A stretch of DNA of 33,304 nt, taken from the NCBI GenBank assembly GCA_017481885.1, contig JAFUOM010000036.1:1-33304 (forward strand), written 5' to 3'. The translations under genes and the position numbers were made by a program. The DNA is from Ruminococcus sp. (GTDB lineage: Bacteria; Bacillota; Clostridia; Oscillospirales; Acutalibacteraceae). The notes under the pieces are model-generated. The model was not told the DNA's origin. It saw nothing but the letters and a program-made list of their open reading frames with translations, and ran no database searches. Positions 8,682 to 17,894 of the stretch are shown here, in pieces. Position 1 is the first letter of the stretch. Every line of letters begins with the position of its first letter.

Positions 8682-9875
8682 ATGAATTTTGAAGAGATTA
8701 AAAAGGCAGCCGAGGGTTACGAAAAGGATATGACAAAGTTTTTGCGTGACCTTGTAAAGATTCCGAGCGAAAGTGCTCAGGAAGAGGGCGTTGTAAAACG
8801 TATCAAGGAAGAAATGGAAAAACTCGGCTTTGATAAGGTTGAGATTGACCCAATGGGTAATATCTTAGGCTTTATGGGCGATGGCGATAAAATCATTGCT
8901 TATGACGGACATATCGATACTGTAGGTCTGGGCGAGATGTCTAACTGGAACTTTGACCCATACGAGGGTTACGAAACAGAAACAGAAATCGGCGGTCGTG
9001 GTACATCAGACCAGGAAGGCGGACTTGTTTCTGCTGTGTATGGCGCTAAGATTATGAAAGATTTAGGCCTTATCCCTGATGGTTACAAGATTTTAGTTAC
9101 AGGTACAGTTCAGGAAGAGGACTGCGACGGTCTTTGCTGGCAGTATATTCACAACGAGCTTGATATCACCCCTGAGTTTGTTGTTATCACAGAGCCAACT
9201 GATAAGGGTATCTACCGTGGTCAGCGTGGCAGAATGGAAATCAGAGTTGAGGTTAAGGGCGTATCTTGTCACGGTTCAGCTCCTGAGCGTGGCGACAATG
9301 CTATTTACAAAATGGCTGATATTATCACCGAAATACGCGATTTAAATGACAGACTTCACTACGACGAGTTTTTAGGTAAGGGTACTGTTACTGTATCTCA
9401 GTCTTTCTATAACTCTCCATCACGTTGTGCTGTTGCTGATATGGCGGCTGTGTCACTTGACAGACGTTTGACTGATGGTGAAACATGGGAGTCAGCACTT
9501 GAAGAAGTTAGAGCACTTCCGAGCGTTAAAAAGTACGGTGCTGAGGTTACTATGTATACCTACGAGCGTCCATCTTGGACAGGACTTGTTTATCCTACAG
9601 AATGTTACTTCCCGACTTGGGTTATTCCAGAAGACCACCCTGCAACTTTAGCAGTTGTTGAAGCACACAAGGGTATGTATGGAGAACCACGTGTTGATAA
9701 GTGGACATTCTCTACAAACGGTGTTTCAATTATGGGCAGATACGGTATTCCATGTATCGGTTTTGGTCCTGGTGCAGAAGCTCAGGCTCACGCTCCTAAC
9801 GAGAAGACTTGGAAAGAAGACCTTGTTCGCTGTGCCGCTGTTTATGCTGCTATTCCTATGAACTACAAAAAGTGA
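8682..9875 (+). CDS. ygeY: YgeY-family M20 metallohydrolase (selenium-metabolism/urate-cluster type)
   Basis: Dinuclear zinc M20 peptidase/deacylase fold, 397 aa, close to the usual length of E. coli YgeY. Metal-site residues are visible: H77 and D79 (DGHIDTVG), D110 ([10 protein letters not shown]), the catalytic EE at 145-146, E171 (ITEPT) and H370 ([11 protein letters not shown]). [14 protein letters not shown] at 196-209 is the dimerisation-lid region. YgeY is part of the ygeX-ygeY-ygeW gene set implicated in anaerobic urate catabolism, where it is thought to hydrolyse an amide or ureido intermediate; the exact substrate is not established here. ygeW follows after 10 bases, so the pair is an operon. 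Confidence 0.88.
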   Translation: MNFEEIKKAAEGYEKDMTKFLRDLVKIPSESAQEEGVVKRIKEEMEKLGFDKVEIDPMGNILGFMGDGDKIIAYDGHIDTVGLGEMSNWNFDPYEGYETETEIGGRGTSDQEGGLVSAVYGAKIMKDLGLIPDGYKILVTGTVQEEDCDGLCWQYIHNELDITPEFVVITEPTDKGIYRGQRGRMEIRVEVKGVSCHGSAPERGDNAIYKMADIITEIRDLNDRLHYDEFLGKGTVTVSQSFYNSPSRCAVADMAAVSLDRRLTDGETWESALEEVRALPSVKKYGAEVTMYTYERPSWTGLVYPTECYFPTWVIPEDHPATLAVVEAHKGMYGEPRVDKWTFSTNGVSIMGRYGIPCIGFGPGAEAQAHAPNEKTWKEDLVRCAAVYAAIPMNYKK

Positions 9876-9885
9876 GGTTTTTGCT

Positions 9886-11079
9886 ATGAGTAAATTTGAA
9901 GAACTTATAAAGCATCTTGAAACTCTTGATGTTAAAGATATGTACGAGGGCGATTTCTTCCTTACTTGGGATAAATCTGATGACGAGCTTGAGGCTGTGT
10001 TTACTGTAGCTGATGCTCTTAGAGATATGCGTGAGCGTAATATTTCGACAAAGATTTTTGACAGCGGTCTTGCTGTTTCTAACTTCCGTGATAATTCTAC
10101 ACGTACACGTTTTTCGTTTGCATCAGCTTGCAACTTGCTCGGTCTTGAAGTTCAGGATTTAGACGAAGGTAAGAGCCAGATTGCTCACGGAGAAACTGTG
10201 CGAGAAACTGCAAATATGATTTCTTTTATGGCTGATGTTATCGGCATCCGTGACGATATGTATATCGGTAAAGGCCATACTTACCAAAAGGAAGTTGTCG
10301 AGTCTGTAACTGAGGGTTATAACGAGGGTATCCTGGAGCAGAAGCCTACTCTTGTTAACCTCCAGTGCGATATTGACCATCCAACTCAGGCAATGGCAGA
10401 TATGCTCCATATTATCCACCAGTTCGGCGGTGTTGAAAACTTAAAGGGCAAGAAGGTCGCTATGACTTGGGCGTACTCCCCATCATACGGCAAACCGCTT
10501 TCTGTTCCACAGGGTGTAGTTGGTCTGTTCACTCGTTTTGGTATGGATGTTGTACTTGCTCATCCTGAGGGTTACGACATTATGCCTGAGGTTGAAGAAG
10601 TAGCAAAGGCTAACGCTGAAAAATCTGGCGGTAGCTTTACAAAGTGCAACAGTATGGCAGAGGCGTTCAAGGACGCTGATATTGTTTATCCAAAGAGCTG
10701 GGCGTCTTTTGCCGCTATGGAAAAGCGTACTAACCTTTATGGTGAGGGCGATTTCGACGGCATCAAAGAGCTTGAAAAAGAGCTTCTCAAACAGAACGCT
10801 GAGCACAAGGATTGGGAATGTACTGAAGAGATGATGAAGTTGACAAAAGACGGCAAAGCACTCTATCTGCACTGCCTGCCGGCGGACATCACAGGCGTTT
10901 CCTGTAAAGCAGGCGAGGTTGAAGCATCTGTGTTCGACCGTTATCGTAATCCGCTTTACAAAGAGGCATCATTCAAACCATACATCATCGCTGCTATGAT
11001 TTTCCTTGCAAAGGTTAAAGACCCTGCAAAGGCTTTAGCAGAGCTTGAAGAAAAGGCTAAAGCACGCAAAGCATTTTAA
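9886..11079 (+). CDS. ygeW: Knotted carbamoyltransferase YgeW
   Basis: Aspartate/ornithine carbamoyltransferase superfamily, 397 aa. The carbamoyl-phosphate motif is STRTR at 71-75, HPTQ at 165-168 is the second phosphate/carbamoyl motif, and HCLP at 329-332 is the amino-substrate motif. The segment SPSYGKPLSVPQG at 198-210 is the proline-rich loop typical of the knotted subfamily. E. coli YgeW is described as lacking ordinary ATCase or OTCase activity. In urate degradation it is thought to work in the reverse direction, releasing carbamoyl phosphate from a ureido intermediate for ATP synthesis. No carbamate kinase is in the window. Convergent with guaD and separated from it by a hairpin terminator. 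Confidence 0.9.
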   Translation: MSKFEELIKHLETLDVKDMYEGDFFLTWDKSDDELEAVFTVADALRDMRERNISTKIFDSGLAVSNFRDNSTRTRFSFASACNLLGLEVQDLDEGKSQIAHGETVRETANMISFMADVIGIRDDMYIGKGHTYQKEVVESVTEGYNEGILEQKPTLVNLQCDIDHPTQAMADMLHIIHQFGGVENLKGKKVAMTWAYSPSYGKPLSVPQGVVGLFTRFGMDVVLAHPEGYDIMPEVEEVAKANAEKSGGSFTKCNSMAEAFKDADIVYPKSWASFAAMEKRTNLYGEGDFDGIKELEKELLKQNAEHKDWECTEEMMKLTKDGKALYLHCLPADITGVSCKAGEVEASVFDRYRNPLYKEASFKPYIIAAMIFLAKVKDPAKALAELEEKAKARKAF

Positions 11080-11105
11080 TTGAATAAGCAAAAAGAGCAA
11101 AAATT

Positions 11106-11137
11106 AAGGAGAGCTGATTGTTTCAGCCCTCCTTTTT
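11106..11137. terminator. Terminator between convergent ygeW and guaD
   Basis: AAGGAG-A-GCTGA pairs with TCAGC-C-CTCCTT (one A/C mismatch), followed by TTTTTG. The gap between the two stop codons is about 60 bases, so it probably serves both genes. Confidence 0.75.
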
Positions 11138-11140
11138 GTT

Positions 11141-12415
11141 TTATATTACCTTTTTACCTTTTACAAATTTTGCGGTTATACCTTTGAAATCTGCGTTTAA
11201 ATACACTGCACGCTGTAAGCGTTCGTGAACACCAAGTGCTTGCGGATGTGGAAGTACTGAGTCGTCGATTACAACTGCGTCAAATTCGTAGTCTTTTTCA
11301 AACGAGCCGACTTTGCCGAAAAACTCACCGCCACCGATTGTTGCAAGGTAGAACGCTTCGTTAAATGTGACAGGCTTAGCGTTTTCGTCAACAAGCCTGT
11401 AGTATAGCTTTGAAACCTGAACTGTATCTGCAATCGCTCTGAAAAGTGAAACTGAGTGGCCACCTGCCACATCAGTGCCTAAACCGATTTTTAAATCATT
11501 ATCCAGATATCTTCTTACGGGTGCGATACCTGAGCTAAGATTTATGTTTGATGCAGGACAGTGAGCAACAAATACGCCGTTTTGTTTCATCAGCTCAACT
11601 TCGTCATCGCTTGAGTATACACAGTGCGCCATAACAGTTTTTGCATCTGTTCCAAATAACCCAAAACTATCGTACGCATCACCGTAGTTTTTCGAGTCAG
11701 GACAAAGCTCTTGTACCCATTTAATCTCGTCTTTGTTTTCACTTAAGTGAGATTGCACAGGCAAATTGTATTCTTTCTGAATTTCTGACAGATTTTTCAT
11801 CAGTTCACCAGTACAGCTTGGTATAAACCTTGGGGTTAATATCGGCTTTGTGTTTTCGAATTTGTCCTTGGTTTCGTTAATCCAAAGTACAGTGTCTTCT
11901 ACTGATTTGTCACTGCTTTCTTCGCACAGATTATCAGGCGAGTTGCGGTCCATATTTACTTTGCCTACAAAGGTGCAAAGCCCTGTGTTTTCGAGCTGTT
12001 CCATCAATACTTTTGTTGCATCCTTATGAAGTGTTGCGAAAATGCATGCTCTGGTTGTAACTGAATTTTTTAGCACATCGGCAAAAATTGAGTAAGCTTT
12101 TTGAGCGTAACCTAAATCACTGTATTTTGCTTCTTCTAAAAAAGCACTGCTACTCAGCCACTCAATAAGCTCAGCGTCCATATTCAGTCCTGAAAAAGCA
12201 AACTGAGGTGCGTGAGTGTGCAAATCTGACATAGCAGGAAGGACGAGCTTGTCTGAATAGTCAAAAAGCTCGTAATCGCTGTACTCAATCGGAAGATTTT
12301 CAAAGACACCTTTGCTGATGCCGTTTTCACAAACAGCGTAGCCGTTTTCAATTGTATTTATCGTTGCTTTGTCTGTACTGTAACAGATGTCGCCTCTAAT
12401 TACGAAGTTGTTCAC
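11141..12415 (-). CDS. guaD: Guanine deaminase
   Basis: Zinc amidohydrolase converting guanine to xanthine and ammonia (424 aa). Metal ligands are visible: H66 and H68 (DLHTHAP), H223 (QSHLSEN), H264 (AHCVYS) and D315 (GTDVAGG). RFIPSCTGELM and HCPASNINLSSGIAPVRRYLD are characteristic of guanine deaminases as opposed to other cytosine/adenosine-type deaminases. The start is GTG, chosen because GAGGTGAT lies 7 bases upstream and no suitable ATG is near. The gene faces the ygeYW pair and is divergent from the BMP importer, fitting a purine uptake and degradation island. Confidence 0.9.
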   Translation of the reverse strand: MNNFVIRGDICYSTDKATINTIENGYAVCENGISKGVFENLPIEYSDYELFDYSDKLVLPAMSDLHTHAPQFAFSGLNMDAELIEWLSSSAFLEEAKYSDLGYAQKAYSIFADVLKNSVTTRACIFATLHKDATKVLMEQLENTGLCTFVGKVNMDRNSPDNLCEESSDKSVEDTVLWINETKDKFENTKPILTPRFIPSCTGELMKNLSEIQKEYNLPVQSHLSENKDEIKWVQELCPDSKNYGDAYDSFGLFGTDAKTVMAHCVYSSDDEVELMKQNGVFVAHCPASNINLSSGIAPVRRYLDNDLKIGLGTDVAGGHSVSLFRAIADTVQVSKLYYRLVDENAKPVTFNEAFYLATIGGGEFFGKVGSFEKDYEFDAVVIDDSVLPHPQALGVHERLQRAVYLNADFKGITAKFVKGKKVI

Positions 12416-12720
12416 GGTATCACCTCGTCATTATATTTTGCACTTTAATATTATAATAATGATTTACAGTTATATTTCTCAAAAACAAAAATAACGATAT
12501 CCCAACAAGTAATTTTTAGGGGAAAATTGTGCAAAGTCCAATATAAAACGCAATTAAAATCGGCTTTTGTAGACTTTTTTTATAAATTTTTCGTTTTTTT
12601 TTCTTCAAAAATATTGTCAATCATATAAAGAGAATGTATAATTGATGTGTTAGACCACTCTCTTTTGACTGGCTAATCAAAGATTTCCAAACGGAAATAT
12701 TTTTAAGGAGGAGATTTCCA
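12416..12720. other. AT-rich divergent control region of guaD and the BMP lipoprotein gene
   Basis: About 305 bases without a gene. It contains the BMP-gene promoter (12614-12642) and a roughly 70-base leader. In that leader TTAG-A-CCA can pair with TGG-CTAA, and ATTTCC can pair with GGAAAT just before a short T run and the ribosome binding site AAGGAGGAG. Two TATAAT-like boxes toward guaD are present, but no good -35 partner was found. I looked for a purine riboswitch core and did not find one. Confidence 0.5.
12614..12642 (+). promoter_or_regulatory. Sigma-A promoter of the BMP/ABC importer operon
   Basis: TTGTCA, 17-base spacer, TATAAT, about 80 bases before the lipoprotein start. Confidence 0.75.
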
Positions 12721-13968
12721 ATGAAAAAGTTAATTGCACTTATCCTTGCTATCCTTATGGTAGCTTCTCTTGCTGCTTGCGGTGGCACAGACACAGCTAC
12801 AAAGGACGAAGCTGGCAAAGCAGACGCATCTTCTGATTTCAAGATGGGCGTTATCCTTATCGGTGACGAAAACGAAGGTTATACATACGCTCACATCCAG
12901 GGCATCAAAGACGCTGCAAAATCTTTAGGTCTTGCTGACGACCAGATTATCTGGAAGTACACAATCCCTGAGGATGAAACTTGCTACGATACAGCTGCTG
13001 ACCTTGCTGACCAGGGTTGCGACCTCGTAGTTTCTAACTCTTACGGCCACCAGTCACATATGCAGCAGGCTGCTACTGAGTTCCCAGAGGTTACTTTCAT
13101 CGCTATGACAGGTGACACAGCTAAGGCTTCAGGTCTTCCTAACTTCTGCAACGCTTTCACAGCTGTTTATGAGTCAAGATTCGTATCAGGTGTTGTTGCT
13201 GGTATGAAGATTAAAGAGCTCGTTGACGCTGGCAAGCTCGAGGACGACAACTTTGATGCTGACGGCAACGTTAAGGTTGGTTACGTAGGTGCTTACCCAT
13301 ACGCTGAGGTTAAGTCTGGCTACACAGCTTTCTTCCTCGGTATCAAGTCAGTTTATGACAAGGTTTCAATGAGCGTTCAGTTCACAAACTCTTGGTTCGA
13401 CCTCACAAAAGAGGGCGAGACAGCTAACCAGCTCCTTTCACAGGGTTGCGTTATCATCTGCCAGCACGCTGACTCAACAGGTGCTCCATCTGCTGTTCAG
13501 GCTGCTTTAGAGAAGGGCGACGTTTGCTACTCAGTTGGTTACAACATCGATATGCTCGAGGTTGCTCCACAGGCTGCTCTTACATCAGCTACAAACGTTT
13601 GGTCTGTATACTACACAGAGGCTATCGGCGCTGCAATGAAGGGCGAAGCTGTTCCTACAAACTGGGCAGAAGGCTACGCTAAGGACGCTGTTGCTATCAC
13701 ACCACTCGGTGAGTCTTGCGCAGAAGGCACACAGGAAAAGGTTGACGAGGTTATCGCTGCTATCAAGGCAGGCGAGCTCCACGTTTTCGATACAGAGACA
13801 TTCACAGTAGGCGGCAAGAAGGTTGAGTCTGCATTTGCTACAGATACAGACGGCGACTTCGTTCCAGATGCTGATGAGGCTGTATTCGATGGTTACTTCC
13901 ACGAGTCATACTTCCAGTCAGCTCCATGTTTTGCTCTCGATATCGATGGCATCACACTTCTTAACTAA
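12721..13968 (+). CDS. BMP-family substrate-binding lipoprotein of a nucleoside/purine ABC importer
   Basis: Extracytoplasmic lipoprotein, 415 aa. A lipoprotein signal peptide ends in the lipobox LAAC with Cys20 as the lipidation site. The mature part has the periplasmic-binding fold of the Bmp/Med family (PnrA, BmpA, NupN), whose characterised members bind purine nucleosides; examples are GVILIGDENEGYTYAHIQG and the GYVGAYPYAEV and SQGCVIICQHADS stretches. A C-terminal acidic segment DTDGDFVPDADEAVFDGY is an addition compared with the classical members. It has a strong AAGGAGGAG ribosome binding site and its own promoter, and the ATPase and two permeases follow. The precise ligand (nucleoside, guanine, xanthine or urate) is not readable from the sequence. 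Confidence 0.92.
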   Translation: MKKLIALILAILMVASLAACGGTDTATKDEAGKADASSDFKMGVILIGDENEGYTYAHIQGIKDAAKSLGLADDQIIWKYTIPEDETCYDTAADLADQGCDLVVSNSYGHQSHMQQAATEFPEVTFIAMTGDTAKASGLPNFCNAFTAVYESRFVSGVVAGMKIKELVDAGKLEDDNFDADGNVKVGYVGAYPYAEVKSGYTAFFLGIKSVYDKVSMSVQFTNSWFDLTKEGETANQLLSQGCVIICQHADSTGAPSAVQAALEKGDVCYSVGYNIDMLEVAPQAALTSATNVWSVYYTEAIGAAMKGEAVPTNWAEGYAKDAVAITPLGESCAEGTQEKVDEVIAAIKAGELHVFDTETFTVGGKKVESAFATDTDGDFVPDADEAVFDGYFHESYFQSAPCFALDIDGITLLN

Positions 13969-13993
13969 TTAATTGACTTAGTATAAGTTCATA

Positions 13994-14019
13994 AGGGAAG
14001 CCGAGAAATCGGCTTCCCT
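13994..14019 (+). other. GNRA-capped stem-loop between lipoprotein and ATPase genes
   Basis: An 11-bp perfect stem AGGGAAGCCGA / TCGGCTTCCCT is closed by a GAAA tetraloop. No good T run follows (AAACTTG), so this is more likely an mRNA 3'-end stabiliser or partial terminator than a full terminator. Such hairpins commonly let the binding protein be expressed above the other transporter genes. Confidence 0.65.
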
Positions 14020-14044
14020 AAACTTGTTTAATATACACCTTAGC

Positions 14045-14098
14045 TTTAGGTAAAACACAATCGCCTGATAAGTTTCGGACTGTTGTGTTTTATCTAAA
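14045..14098 (+). ncRNA. Candidate structured 5' leader of the importer ATPase gene
   Basis: A 16-bp AU-rich stem (14045-14060 with 14083-14098, one G-U pair) encloses a 22-base loop that contains CCTGATAAGTTTCGGAC. It ends 11 bases before the ribosome binding site of the ATPase gene. The loop is too short for a purine riboswitch (no three-way junction). It could be a protein- or ligand-binding RNA element, or simply a stable hairpin. Confidence 0.35.
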
Positions 14099-14122
14099 TC
14101 AATAAAAAGAGGAGGATGTGTA

Positions 14123-15682
14123 GTGGATAACAACATTGCTGTTAAGCTACAAAATATTACCAAAACCTTTGGTAAGCAGGTTGTTGCCAACAAGGATGTT
14201 ACGCTCGACATCAGAAAAGGCGAGATCCTGTCACTTCTTGGCGAGAACGGTTCCGGAAAAACAACACTGATGAATATGCTTGCGGGTATTTACTTCCCTG
14301 ATTCAGGCCATATTTTTGTTGATACTGACGGTGAGGGTTTAAAGGAAGTTTCTATCTGCTCGCCTAAGGATGCATATGAGCTTGGTATTGGTATGATTCA
14401 CCAGCATTTTAAGCTTGTTGATGTTTTTACAGCTACCGAAAACGTAGCTCTTGGTCTTGATAAGAGCATTGCGTTTAACAAAAAGCAGATTGCTTTAGAT
14501 ATCAAAGCTATCTGTGATAAATACGGATTTAAGGTGGACCCTGACAAAAAGGTCTACAATATGAGCGTTTCTGAAAAGCAGACTTTAGAGATTGTAAAGG
14601 CTCTGTACAGGGGTGCAAATATCCTGATTCTTGATGAGCCTACTGCGGTACTCACTCCTCAGGAAACAGATATGCTTTTCGATGTAATGCGTAATATGAG
14701 AGAAGATGGAAAGTCTATCATTATCATTACTCATAAGTTAAACGAAGTGCTTGAGATTTCTGACAGAGTTTCAACTCTTCGAAAGGGTGAGTACGTCGGC
14801 ACTGTTGATACTGCTGACGCTACAGTAAGTTCACTTACCGAAATGATGGTAGGTCAGAAAGTCACCCTCCACATCGACAGAAAAGAGCCTGAAAATACAA
14901 AGGAACGCTTGGTGGTAAAGAACCTGACCTGCGTTAACAAATACGGAGTTAAGGCACTTGATGATGTCAGCTTTACTGCTTACGGTGGCGAGATACTCGG
15001 TATTGCGGGTATTTCGGGCAGTGGTCAGAAAGAACTTCTTGAAGCTATTGCGGGCTTGCAGGAAACTGTTGGAGAAAGCTCAGTTAAGTATGTTGACCCT
15101 AAAACCGAAACACCATCTCAGCTTATCGGCAAAACAGCCCTACAGATTAAGAATATGGGCGTTGCACTCTCGTTTGTTCCTGAGGATAGACTTGGTATGG
15201 GCCTTGTTGGTACAATGGGTATGTCAGACAATATGATGCTCCGTTCTTACAGAAAGGGTTTTGTTTTCACAGAGCGTAAGGGACCAAAGAACCTTGCAAA
15301 TAAAGTAAAAGAAGAGCTTGAGGTTGTTACACCAAGTATCCAGACTCCTGTTCGAAAGCTTTCAGGCGGTAACGTTCAGAAGGTTCTGGTTGGCCGTGAA
15401 ATTGCTGCTGAGCCTACAGTGCTTATGACCGCATACGCTGTTCGTGGTCTAGATGTAAACACTTCTTATACAATCTACGGACTTTTGAATGAGCAGAAAG
15501 AAAAAGGTGTTGCTGTTATCTATGTCGGCGAGGACCTCGACGTATTGCTCGCACTTTCTGACCGTATCTTAGTTTTGTGTGACGGTAAATTAAACGGCAT
15601 CGTTGATGCACGAACTACTACTAAGGAAGAAATCGGTCTGCTTATGACACATTTGAGAGAGGAGGAGCAGAAAAATGGCTAA
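14123..15682 (+). CDS. ABC transporter ATP-binding protein, tandem-domain (NupO type)
   Basis: Two fused ABC domains in 519 aa, typical for BMP/nucleoside and sugar importers. Domain 1 has Walker A GENGSGKTT at 40-48, a degenerate signature MSVSEKQ near 147-153, and Walker B ILILDEPTA at about 167-175. Domain 2 has a degenerate Walker A GISGSGQKE, signature LSGGN near residue 415, and a Walker B lacking the catalytic glutamate (TAYAVRGLDV); this asymmetry is normal for the family. The GTG start at 14123 is supported by GAGGAGG upstream. It overlaps the following permease gene by 8 bases, indicating coupled translation. It probably energises uptake of purine nucleosides or bases captured by the BMP lipoprotein. 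Confidence 0.93.
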   Translation: MDNNIAVKLQNITKTFGKQVVANKDVTLDIRKGEILSLLGENGSGKTTLMNMLAGIYFPDSGHIFVDTDGEGLKEVSICSPKDAYELGIGMIHQHFKLVDVFTATENVALGLDKSIAFNKKQIALDIKAICDKYGFKVDPDKKVYNMSVSEKQTLEIVKALYRGANILILDEPTAVLTPQETDMLFDVMRNMREDGKSIIIITHKLNEVLEISDRVSTLRKGEYVGTVDTADATVSSLTEMMVGQKVTLHIDRKEPENTKERLVVKNLTCVNKYGVKALDDVSFTAYGGEILGIAGISGSGQKELLEAIAGLQETVGESSVKYVDPKTETPSQLIGKTALQIKNMGVALSFVPEDRLGMGLVGTMGMSDNMMLRSYRKGFVFTERKGPKNLANKVKEELEVVTPSIQTPVRKLSGGNVQKVLVGREIAAEPTVLMTAYAVRGLDVNTSYTIYGLLNEQKEKGVAVIYVGEDLDVLLALSDRILVLCDGKLNGIVDARTTTKEEIGLLMTHLREEEQKNG

Positions 15683-16805
15683 GGTTGCAACTCACAAAAG
15701 AGAACCGCTTGTTCGTATTGCAAAGCGTGACTCAATGCCTTTATGGCAGTCAGTACTCATCAGGGTGCTTTCTATTGTGCTTGCCCTTGTGGTTTGCGGT
15801 GTTATCATCTATATGCTTATTAAGGTTAATCCTCTTGAGGTTTATAAATCAATGGTTGAGGGTGCTTTCGGTGCTTTTAGAGAGGACTATAAATTCTTCA
15901 ACCGCAGAACATGGATTACTATTCGTGATACAATGATGCTCCTTTGCATCGCTGTCGGACTTGCTCCTGCGTTCAAGATGCGTTTCTGGAACATCGGTGC
16001 GGAGGGTCAGATTTTAGTTGGCGGTATTGCTACAGCCGCTTGTATGATTTATCTGAAAACTCTTCCTCCTGTTTTACTTTTCGTTTGTATGATAGTTGCA
16101 AGCTTACTTGCAGGTGCGTTGTGGTCACTTCTGCCAGCTATATTCAAAGCTAAGTGGAACACCAACGAAACATTGTTCACACTTATGATGAACTACGTAG
16201 CTATTCAGCTAACATCGTTCTTTGTTGCTTTGTGGGAGAACCCATTCGGTTCAAACACTGTCGGTATTATTAACCCGCAGGGCAAAGAAGGTTGGTTTCC
16301 ACCTGTATTCGGTCTTGATTATATGATGAACGTAATCGTTGTTATGATTATCACAATTGGTATGTTCATCTACCTTAAATATTCAAAGCAGGGCTACGAA
16401 ATTTCTGTTGTCGGTGACTCTGAGAATACTGCACGTTACGCAGGTATTAACGTTAAAAAGGTAATCATCCGCACAATGCTCATTTCTGGTGCTATCTGCG
16501 GTTTGTCAGGCTTCGTTGCTGTGTCAGGTGCTTCGCACACTATTTCTGTTAACACAGCAGGTGGTAAAGGCTTTACTGCTATCATTGTTGCTTGGCTTGC
16601 AAAATTCAACACATTTACAATGATTCTGATTTCTCTGCTTCTTGTTTTCCTTGACAAGGGTGCTATTGAAATCGCTTCAAAATACGACCTGAACGACTAC
16701 GTTGCAAGTATGATTACAGGTATCATCCTGTTCTTCATCCTGGGTAGCGAGTTCTTTGTAAACTATCGTATGATTTTCAGAAGCAAGGAAAAGGGGGTAC
16801 AGTAA
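15675..16805 (+). CDS. ABC transporter permease (NupP type)
   Basis: Polytopic inner-membrane permease of the BPD_transp_2 family, 376 aa, with a cytoplasmic N-terminus (about 1-25) and about eight to ten hydrophobic segments. GAEGQILVGGIA (about 110-121) and NTNETLFTLMMNYVA are conserved family stretches. The segment GDSENTARYAGINVKKVI near residue 245 is the cytoplasmic loop that docks the ATPase. It overlaps the ATPase gene by 8 bases and is followed after 1 base by the second permease, so all are one transcript. Confidence 0.93.
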   Translation: MAKVATHKREPLVRIAKRDSMPLWQSVLIRVLSIVLALVVCGVIIYMLIKVNPLEVYKSMVEGAFGAFREDYKFFNRRTWITIRDTMMLLCIAVGLAPAFKMRFWNIGAEGQILVGGIATAACMIYLKTLPPVLLFVCMIVASLLAGALWSLLPAIFKAKWNTNETLFTLMMNYVAIQLTSFFVALWENPFGSNTVGIINPQGKEGWFPPVFGLDYMMNVIVVMIITIGMFIYLKYSKQGYEISVVGDSENTARYAGINVKKVIIRTMLISGAICGLSGFVAVSGASHTISVNTAGGKGFTAIIVAWLAKFNTFTMILISLLLVFLDKGAIEIASKYDLNDYVASMITGIILFFILGSEFFVNYRMIFRSKEKGVQ

Positions 16806-16806
16806 T

Positions 16807-17799
16807 ATGGGTAATATGAATACATTATTGCAGTTGTTACAGTCCTCGATTGCTTTTGGTACAATCATTATGTTTGGTGCTGTCGGTGAGATTATCACCG
16901 AAAAAGCAGGTAACTTAAACCTCGGTATCCCAGGTGTTATGTATTTGGGTGCTATTTCATCTTTAGTTGGCGTTTTCTTCTATGAGAAAAACGTTGCCGA
17001 CCCTAACCCATTTGTGTGTGCCGTTATCGCTATCCTTTGTGCGTTTTTAGCGGCGGCTTTGGGCGGTTTGCTGTTCAGCTTTTTGACTATCACTTTAAGA
17101 GCTAACCAGAACGTTACGGGTCTTACACTCACCATTTTTGGTTCGGGTGTTGCAAACTTTTTCGGCGGTCTCTTAAATGGTTTTTCAGGCGGTGTTGGTC
17201 AGATTCGTGTTGAAACAACAAGCAAAGTGTTTATGGCAAAAATTCCGTTTTTGTCTGACTTAGGCGTTGTAGGAAAGCTATTATTCTCTTACGGCTGGCT
17301 TGTTTACGTTGCTATTATCATTGCGATTCTTTCACAGTGGTTTTTGAACAAAACACGTTCAGGTCTTAACCTTCGAGCTGTTGGTGAAAACCCTGCTACT
17401 GCTGATGCGGCAGGTATCAATGTAACACTTTATCGTTATCTTGCAACTTGCATCGGTACAGGTATTGCAGGTCTTGGCGGTCTTTACTACGTTATGGACT
17501 ACACAAAGGGTACTTGGGCAAACGATGGTACTATGGAAAACCTTGGTTGGCTTGCTGTTGCTCTTGTTATATTTGCAATCTGGCGTCCTAAGAACGCTAT
17601 CTGGGGTGCTTACCTGTTCGGTCTTCTTTTCTGGGCTTACCTGTACATCCCTGGTCTTACAAGAAAGAGTCTTGAGCTTTTCAATATGCTACCATACGTT
17701 GTTACAATCATCGTGCTTGTTTTCACATCTTTCAGAAAGAAGAGAGAAAATCAGCCACCAAACGCTTTGGGTCTTGCATATTTTAGAGAAGAGAGATAA
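16807..17799 (+). CDS. ABC transporter permease (NupQ type)
   Basis: Second membrane subunit of the importer, 330 aa, BPD_transp_2 family. It has the conserved start GAVGEIITEKAGNLNLGIPGVM typical of this permease class, the segment RANQNVTGLTLTIFGSG, and the cytoplasmic coupling loop AVGENPATADAAGINV near residue 195-210. It starts one base after the upstream permease stop and ends shortly before a terminator, so it is probably the last gene of the transport operon. Confidence 0.93.
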   Translation: MGNMNTLLQLLQSSIAFGTIIMFGAVGEIITEKAGNLNLGIPGVMYLGAISSLVGVFFYEKNVADPNPFVCAVIAILCAFLAAALGGLLFSFLTITLRANQNVTGLTLTIFGSGVANFFGGLLNGFSGGVGQIRVETTSKVFMAKIPFLSDLGVVGKLLFSYGWLVYVAIIIAILSQWFLNKTRSGLNLRAVGENPATADAAGINVTLYRYLATCIGTGIAGLGGLYYVMDYTKGTWANDGTMENLGWLAVALVIFAIWRPKNAIWGAYLFGLLFWAYLYIPGLTRKSLELFNMLPYVVTIIVLVFTSFRKKRENQPPNALGLAYFREER

Positions 17800-17827
17800 A
17801 TATTGGACAAATAAATCTTTACTTTAT

Positions 17828-17858
17828 AAAATCCCTTGCTTTTTGCAGGGGATTTTTT
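17828..17858 (+). terminator. Rho-independent terminator after the importer operon
   Basis: AAATCCCTTGC pairs with GCAGGGGATTT (one G-U pair) around TTTTT and is followed by a T run. The next start codon is only about 36 bases later, so the deaminase gene is served by read-through or by a promoter overlapping the terminator (possible TTGCAG, 18-base spacer, TACTAT). Confidence 0.8.
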
Positions 17859-17894
17859 TATACTTGTACTATATTTTATTGACAGGTGATTATT

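Noticed and set aside
9726-10133. 135-aa minus-strand frame across the ygeY-ygeW junction
   Set aside because: Antisense to two well-supported genes; composition typical of a reverse-frame shadow.
12416-14122. Purine riboswitch upstream of the importer genes
   Set aside because: A purine importer would be a natural place for one, but neither leader shows the three-way junction; the 14045-14098 loop is far too short.
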